Below, piece after piece: positions 61,201-64,000 of a stretch of 64,000 nt of DNA (position 1 is the first letter of the stretch; every line of letters starts with the position of its first letter). Under the pieces are notes generated by a model that saw only the letters and a list, made by a program, of their open reading frames with translations, searched no databases and was not told the DNA's origin. The stretch covers positions 993,049 through 1,057,048 of the forward strand of contig CAJNDS010001001.1 in the NCBI GenBank assembly GCA_905221605.1. The letters are read 5' to 3'. Source of the DNA: Symbiodinium natans. Taxonomy: Eukaryota; Sar; Dinophyceae; Suessiales; Symbiodiniaceae. The translations under genes were made by a program, and so were the position numbers.

Positions 61201-62916
61201 GACAACCGCTTATGGAAAGCTTCCAAAGCTCTAAGTAACCCCTTAACCCACTAACCCCCACCGCAAATCCCACCCGTGAGGGGCGGGCGTAGGGCACAAT
61301 ACCCACGAGCGTTGGCCGGATGCCGCGGTAGAGCGATGTCAGGCCCTCCTCCTCTGGGCGATTCACTTGGGTACTTAGAAGTAGGGTTATAAGTAGGGTA
61401 ACTATGGTTGTAACCTTGTTTAAGGTACTTGTAGTACCCATATCCCTGCTCCTGGGGGCACACTTGGGCGTTCCCAGGCCCACCTACGCACCTCAATCGT
61501 CTTTCCTTCTGTCCATAAGGCTCCAGGCGGCCTCCTACAGAGGGGCTGGTACCTCCTAAGGCGGGTGTCCGGAGTCTCTCAATTCCTGGGGCAATGAGGG
61601 CCCAAGAGCCAAATAGGGGCGTTTGTTGGCTGTATGGTTAATGAACAAGTTCGAATATACTCTAGAGGTGCGCCCATGCAACGGAACTACTCAAGGGCGA
61701 AGGTCGGCATTCTACAACTTATAATCCCTTTATTGCCCTCACACGGAAGCATACTTTTGTTTCGTGGGGGCGGGGGTTCTTAAGCAAATAGTAGCACGAG
61801 GGCTCGGCGTCGGGGAGTTCCTTCTTCGGGTTGTCGGCTCTGAGGGTCTTGGGTTGGTGGGGCAGGTGGAGGGGGGATTGGGCTTGGTAGTGGTTGTGCA
61901 GCTTAGGCCCCGAAACCCTAAACCCTAAACCCTAAACCCTAAACCCTAAACCCTAAACCCTAAACCCTAAACCCGCTGTCCCGCAAGATGTGCTCGAAGG
62001 CGGCCACATAGTTCGGGTACTTCGGGCTCCTCAGCGCTCCCCTTGCTTTGGGAAGCAAGTATTTGCATGAGCTCATGAGCTTGACCATTGAGGAGCCGTA
62101 AGGCCTGAGCCTGAAACTTCTGGGGGCTACGGTTTAGGGTTTAGGGTTTAGGGTCTAGGGTTTAGGGTTTAGGGTTTAGGGGTTTCGGAGTGTTTACCAG
62201 CAAATCGCGATGCCCCAACATCTCGTCGCAGGCGCATGTCCCAGTGCGCCGCCATTCGTGCCCGCATCATGTCTAACCTTGGCCAGAGAGGGTGGCACTG
62301 TATACTGGTACTTGGAGGTTCCTGCGTACTTAGAAGCCAGGTTATAATTATATGTAGGGTACCTACGGTAGTAACCTGAATTTAGGGCACTTAGAACCCT
62401 ACTGTGATTTGTTGACTTTCTTAGCTTCACCCTATCCTTCCAGGGACCCAATACTTATCTAGGTTGCTGGAGCCATTAAGGACCCCGACTAAGGTCTTTG
62501 GAAGGAAAGGGTCACGTGTGAGAAAATTAGCAGGATGCCAAATTTGCGTGCAACTTCGGCAGAACCCTACTCTTCCGAAAGCTCACTAGAAAACAGTTAC
62601 AGCACAAATAAACACATACAGCAAAGCCCGAATTCAGCCCTGAGCTGGGGCGGACTGTCGTCCAACTTTCCACAACATCATGAGTGCCCTTGCTCATGCA
62701 CCGCTTCTTCTTCTTCTTCTTCTTGACATATCGATTCTAGGGCCTGGAAACCCTAAAGCCCAGGCAGCCCAAACCCCAAAAAGACTCAGGGGTAAGGCTA
62801 AACCCTAGACCCCAAGCCCTAAACCTCATAAAGCCGAGTGTCGGGTAGGTGAGGCTCGTAGCCGTGGCCCCGGCCGCGGCACCAGCCAGGAACCGAGCCG
62901 TGACATTGTCCACAGC
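49855..62916 (-). CDS. Mitochondrial carrier (SLC25 family), repeats 2 and 3; closest in layout to SLC25A42/SLC25A16
   Basis: Ten exons: 62843-62916, 62236-62277, 61981-62029, 61289-61351, 60774-60809, 58822-58879, 53235-53344, 51316-51387, 50959-50994, 49855-49893 (TGA). They total 579 nt, phases close at every join. Carriers have three repeats, each with P-x-D/E-x-x-K/R-x-K/R. Here [14 protein letters not shown] and [13 protein letters not shown] give two signatures; each is followed by the usual gate stretch ([14 protein letters not shown]..., [42 protein letters not shown]). Donors: GA at 62843 and 61981; GC at 62236, 61289, 60774, 58822, 51316 and 50959; GT at 53235. Family members move coenzyme A or related nucleotides into mitochondria; substrate is inference. 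Repeat 1 should lie above 62916, perhaps outside the window. About ten residues seem missing between 53235 and 51387, so one exon may be unseen. Confidence 0.92.
49915..50001 (+). repeat. TTTAGGG array, about 12 units
   Basis: Sits beside the last exon of the carrier gene (49855-49893), just upstream in minus sense, so it forms the 3' end of the last intron. Confidence 0.93.
50350..50504. mobile_element. Family D element
   Basis: Ends TAGTTGCCGAGTACCCTGGG and the complement-like GGTTACCTACTCAGCTACT; inner word TAGGATTGTATATACCC. An internal insertion of about 50 bp repeats the CCCAAAAGGTTAAAG word. Other copies: 2121-2216, 33877-34014 (with a TA expansion), 36622-36720, and a fragment at 34570-34640. 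Confidence 0.75.
50780..50960. mobile_element. Family B element
   Basis: Recognised by ATAGACCCC(C)TAAATAGTAGGAT at one end and GGTACCCC...TTTCG(G/T)AAACCCCC at the other. Here it is interrupted by telomere units. Other copies: 2341-2425, 27425-27525, 30236-30325, 40690-40800, 42880-42990, 46530-46625, 47490-47610. In several cases one end begins within a few bases of an exon edge (50959, about 42970, 47610). Confidence 0.75.
51057..51195 (+). repeat. Heptamer array GGCCCAA, GGCTCAA, GGCTTAA grading into telomere repeat
   Basis: Period seven throughout. Units change in order from GGCCCAA (and GGCGCAA) to GGCTCAA to GGCTTAA and then to GGGTTTA at 51180. Confidence 0.9.
51840..51885 (+). repeat. 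Direct repeat family N
   Basis: AAACCCTTTTTGCTTCAGGG then CTCCTGTGGTAGCTTGCC. Also at 30330-30372 and, partly, 51226-51250. Shorter forms (CCTTTTTGCATCCG) at 26168 and 59148. Confidence 0.75.
52097..52340. mobile_element. Family I element, second copy, expanded by TA and CA repeats
   Basis: Same ends as 17948-18105 in the other orientation, but the interior holds two TA runs and a CA run (52156-52275). Lies inside the carrier gene between exons 53235 and 51387. Confidence 0.75.
54541..54556. repeat. Representative G or C homopolymer
   Basis: Runs of G or C of 12-25 bases are frequent: 2849-2872, 3047-3062, 15384-15407, 38319-38334, 42109-42126, 49051-49073, 59820-59841 and 62926-62946 among others. 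They are natural assembly or sequencing error points. Confidence 0.9.
54599..54910 (-). CDS. Small ORF in the nested block, acidic tail
   Basis: 103 codons from ATG at 54910. N-terminal half is basic and glutamine-rich helix ([20 protein letters not shown]-like content); the tail has [12 protein letters not shown] followed by a proline-rich end. The acidic serine run resembles the [10 protein letters not shown] stretch of the ORF at 57292-57678, hinting that the two belong to one system. It could be an exon of a longer gene. No family recognised. Confidence 0.35.
   Translation of the reverse strand: MMFRQLSMCRQLRAQCFAPPLTSWEDAGRIAKEMLRAGQRQIWAQQQWRKFLNDREMGLVNKRHEQPGGQGGGRAVGWMTDDDDSGDEGGRTFVVVFPPTPPR
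55748..56959 (-). CDS. 403-residue membrane-anchored coiled-coil protein
   Basis: Single open frame from ATG at 56959 (a second ATG three codons later). Residues about 28-45 ([20 protein letters not shown]) form one transmembrane helix; residues about 65-320 are almost continuous heptad-like coiled coil rich in A, E, K, L and Q; then a glycine, serine and proline linker (about 335-360) and a short conserved-looking end ([20 protein letters not shown]). The likely form is a membrane-tethered rod, perhaps oligomeric. No catalytic motif is visible. The opposite strand also has a long open frame (56016-56732), a shadow of the biased codons. Lacks introns, unlike the host genes. No family recognised. 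Confidence 0.7.
   Translation of the reverse strand: MSAMTSVDATLAWMLQETSRVWQDGLSVPNMLGGLLVLVLATWLLERRSIGKRLQAAKMANWPTGDTLQQQTLQAVHNLKADLEEMIEKVTMEVKTRAENQWTMSQAGDARLQQVADLAERTRKVAEEVKIKVDAVETKTTGISKILDQMGADLIKLRAQNDKMATILGPMATRLEKVESLVTEIKADATKTASGHNQPLQAIKQKGENAYQKAEFMASEQKEIRKELLAHVDRGSKDLQLNAKAVLAVAADLQAAALKVTELQTEIGQLKSLNSIEESVSECRLRLKEMADQDWTHDEFCREALRDIGANARAIHENSETLLDRVPRLHNRAPPLPTSAGGGGSRPSTDGGSGMPPVINLVEALGGARLSHQRGNGTPILTLPNGQQMTVEPNELVAMLCRP
57292..57678 (-). CDS. 128-residue ORF at the head of the nested block
   Basis: Starts [20 protein letters not shown]; the first 45 residues contain a basic tryptophan-rich segment ([20 protein letters not shown]). A proline-rich middle leads to the acidic run [14 protein letters not shown], a good candidate for casein kinase 2 sites or a SUMO-interacting motif. 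It is followed after 332 bp by the coiled-coil ORF on the same strand. It may be an independent gene or a first exon. Confidence 0.42.
   Translation of the reverse strand: MISSRKLWHATREWRGRRVLVIGYVPAGWRTLKKSDLEWLLKVGMVAPRAPQELRAELSLWRPGRTELQHPLMGSRTPPTLNWGTKLRKATVDPIDIDDSSDSEASRAPSTPETIPWWSPPLSRAPTN
57760..58821. other. Intron of the carrier gene, mostly unique
   Basis: Contains CCCTAAA units at about 57955-57983, unique sequence to 58610, a degraded family B or H-like stretch (58430-58520), a TTTAGGG array (58614-58700) and CCCTAAA units (58770-58821) just past the exon. No convincing exon was seen. Confidence 0.5.
58614..58960. repeat. Telomere repeats on both sides of carrier exon 58822-58879
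   Basis: TTTAGGG 58614-58700, CCCTAAA 58770-58821, exon, then TTTAGGG 58886-58995. A clear case of an exon bracketed by outward-facing repeats. Confidence 0.9.
60617..60755. repeat. Family A end duplicated on both sides of a telomere tract
   Basis: ATAAGTACCATGAACCTCCA then AGTAG at about 60620-60648 and again 60730-60755, with CCCTAAA and CCCAAAA units between. The second copy borders carrier exon 60774-60809. Confidence 0.85.
61505..61612 (+). repeat. Direct repeat family M, about 105 bp
   Basis: Matches 36307-36412 closely (AAGGCTCCA...CTCCTACAGAGGG...ACCTCCTAAGG...TCTCAATTCCTGGGG). Not clearly palindromic. Confidence 0.8.
61735..61798 (+). repeat. Family G: T-run/G-run element
   Basis: A T-rich or T-run stretch, then a G run, then TTCTTAAGCAAATAGTAGCA. 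Copies at 7190-7250, 24170-24260 and 37275-37330; a related junction at 27541-27580. The reverse form (C run then A run) is seen at 2849-2890, 15384-15419, 19027-19052 and 19889-19912. Confidence 0.65.
61913..61972 (-). repeat. CCCTAAA array, about 8 units
   Basis: Lies just past carrier exon 61981-62029, at the 5' end of the following intron in minus sense. Other arrays of this kind, all clear: 3767-3825, 3918-3985, 4483-4545, 4653-4722, 12838-12880, 14246-14330, 15600-15686, 17168-17205, 23683-23716, 25141-25187, 35853-35930, 40890-40962, 48695-48763. Confidence 0.92.
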
Positions 62917-63886
62917 CTCATCTGGGGGGGGGGGGGGGGGGGGGGGTTTGGGGTTTGGGGTTTGGGGTTTAGGGTTTAGGGTTTAGGGTTTAGGGTTTCC
63001 GAAATTAGGGCTACCCAGGGTACCATTTTTGGGGGAGGGAGGGGGCGAGGGATTCCAAAAGTAAGGAGCAAGGACTGTAGGATTTGGGGTACCCAGCTGA
63101 AGGTTTAGGTTCACAGACCCTGGCATCTCAAAAGCGTTTGGGTCTTCGGGCTTGGGGAACTTAGGGTCTGGATATTTTTGACTTATGCCATATATAGTGT
63201 CGCAGCGATGGATGTGTGATTTTACCCTAATGCCTCCACACATCCGGTGTTTTGTCGACCTCAGCTGAACCATTCAATCTTCGCAGGGTAACCAAGTTAT
63301 GGCAGCACAGCACCTTGAGAAGCGCACCGGCTCTTAGCATGAAATAAGCTAAACCCTAAACGCCAAACCCCAAACCCCAAACCCCAAACCCCAAACCCTA
63401 AACCCCTAAACCCTGGGAATTAGGATCCTCAGGGAAGGGCACCTAAATTCCGACTGGTCAGCAGCCAAAAGAGCCCTTGACAGTTTCCGACGCTGCTCGC
63501 GCGCTACCCCGGCTAAGGGAGGATCTTGCTCGGACAAAGAATGTTGTTGGTGGTGCTCTTGGAACCCGGAGGTTGCAAAAGATGGCACAGGGAGTATAAG
63601 CCAAGTTGCCCTGCAGATCCTGAACCCTAAACCCTAAACCCTAAGCCCTAAACCCTAAACCCTAATCCGAAGCGCAGGGATCAAAGGCTCGGACTAGTCC
63701 ACTTTTCCCACAAAGGTTTAGGGATCAGGGCTCCAAGCAGCATTCGTCAAAGAGATCCAGTGTCTGTACCTCAGCTCTCTTGAAGAACGTCTAAACCCTA
63801 AACACCCCTAAGCCCTAAACCCGAAACCCTAAACCTCCCCCTAACCTTCACACTACAGCCCAGTTCGTTTCATCCACCAGGCTTAC

Positions 63887-63923
63887 AAGCGACCCGTAAG
63901 AGTGCTTCGCAAAGCACGTGGCG
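63887..63923 (-). CDS. Possible upstream exon of the carrier gene
   Basis: 37 bp with an ACAG acceptor and a consensus-like GTAAGC donor; frames read ATCFAKHSYGSL or RHVLCEALLRVA. Between it and 62917 lie family-free unique DNA with two minus-strand open stretches, telomere units and G/C runs, but no recognisable first carrier repeat. Confidence 0.25.
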
Positions 63924-64000
63924 CTGTTCAGTAACGGTTTAGGGTTTAGGGTTTAGGGTTTAGGGTTGAGGGTTGAGGGCCCCTGAAGGAGCCCGGAACC

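Overview
The window looks like nuclear DNA of a dinoflagellate, most likely a member of Symbiodiniaceae or a close relative. Three things point there: plant-type TTTAGGG telomere repeats scattered throughout, very long introns around very short exons, and splice sites of the dinoflagellate kind (donors GT, GC and GA; acceptors almost always AG followed by G). I read everything by eye. Exon joins were accepted when reading frame, splice signals and protein sense agreed, and no search was run.

Long ORFs are misleading here, because most are telomere repeat read as protein (LNPKP, YRVYRV, GLGFRV). Coding sequence sits in exons of about 18-110 bp. Nearly every exon I could orient lies on the minus strand, so the window reads as one co-directional array. 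From high to low coordinate it holds: a mitochondrial carrier (SLC25 family; 10 exons, 62.9-49.9 kb); a nested telomere-free block with three ORFs inside one of its introns (57.7-53.4 kb); two short gene starts (49.4 and 47.7 kb); a NYN-domain protein with an unusually large exon (45.4 kb); the end of an unknown gene (41.0-40.0 kb); an EF-hand protein (38.8-32.5 kb); a complete 70-residue gene (31.75-29.7 kb); loose exons (28.4-25.6 kb); a gene with a signal-peptide-like start (24.4-22.7 kb); a gene with at least ten exons (21.2-14.3 kb); a small gene (13.9-12.2 kb); a prenyltransferase-like fragment and loose exons (11.7-6.3 kb); a complete 231-residue protein with a mitochondrial-type presequence (5.9-3.7 kb); and another unknown gene (3.4-0.6 kb).

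The main observation is how the introns are built. In the sense direction many introns begin with TTTAGGG units and end with CCCTAAA units, so their ends are complementary; some splice sites are made from the repeat itself. Other introns begin or end with the terminal inverted repeats of short palindromic elements (at least eight families). At 43088-43212 an apparent intron is one such element from end to end. This looks like a multi-family introner landscape in which telomere repeat is one of the intron-forming or intron-decorating materials.

No rRNA, tRNA, CRISPR or bacterial-type features were seen.
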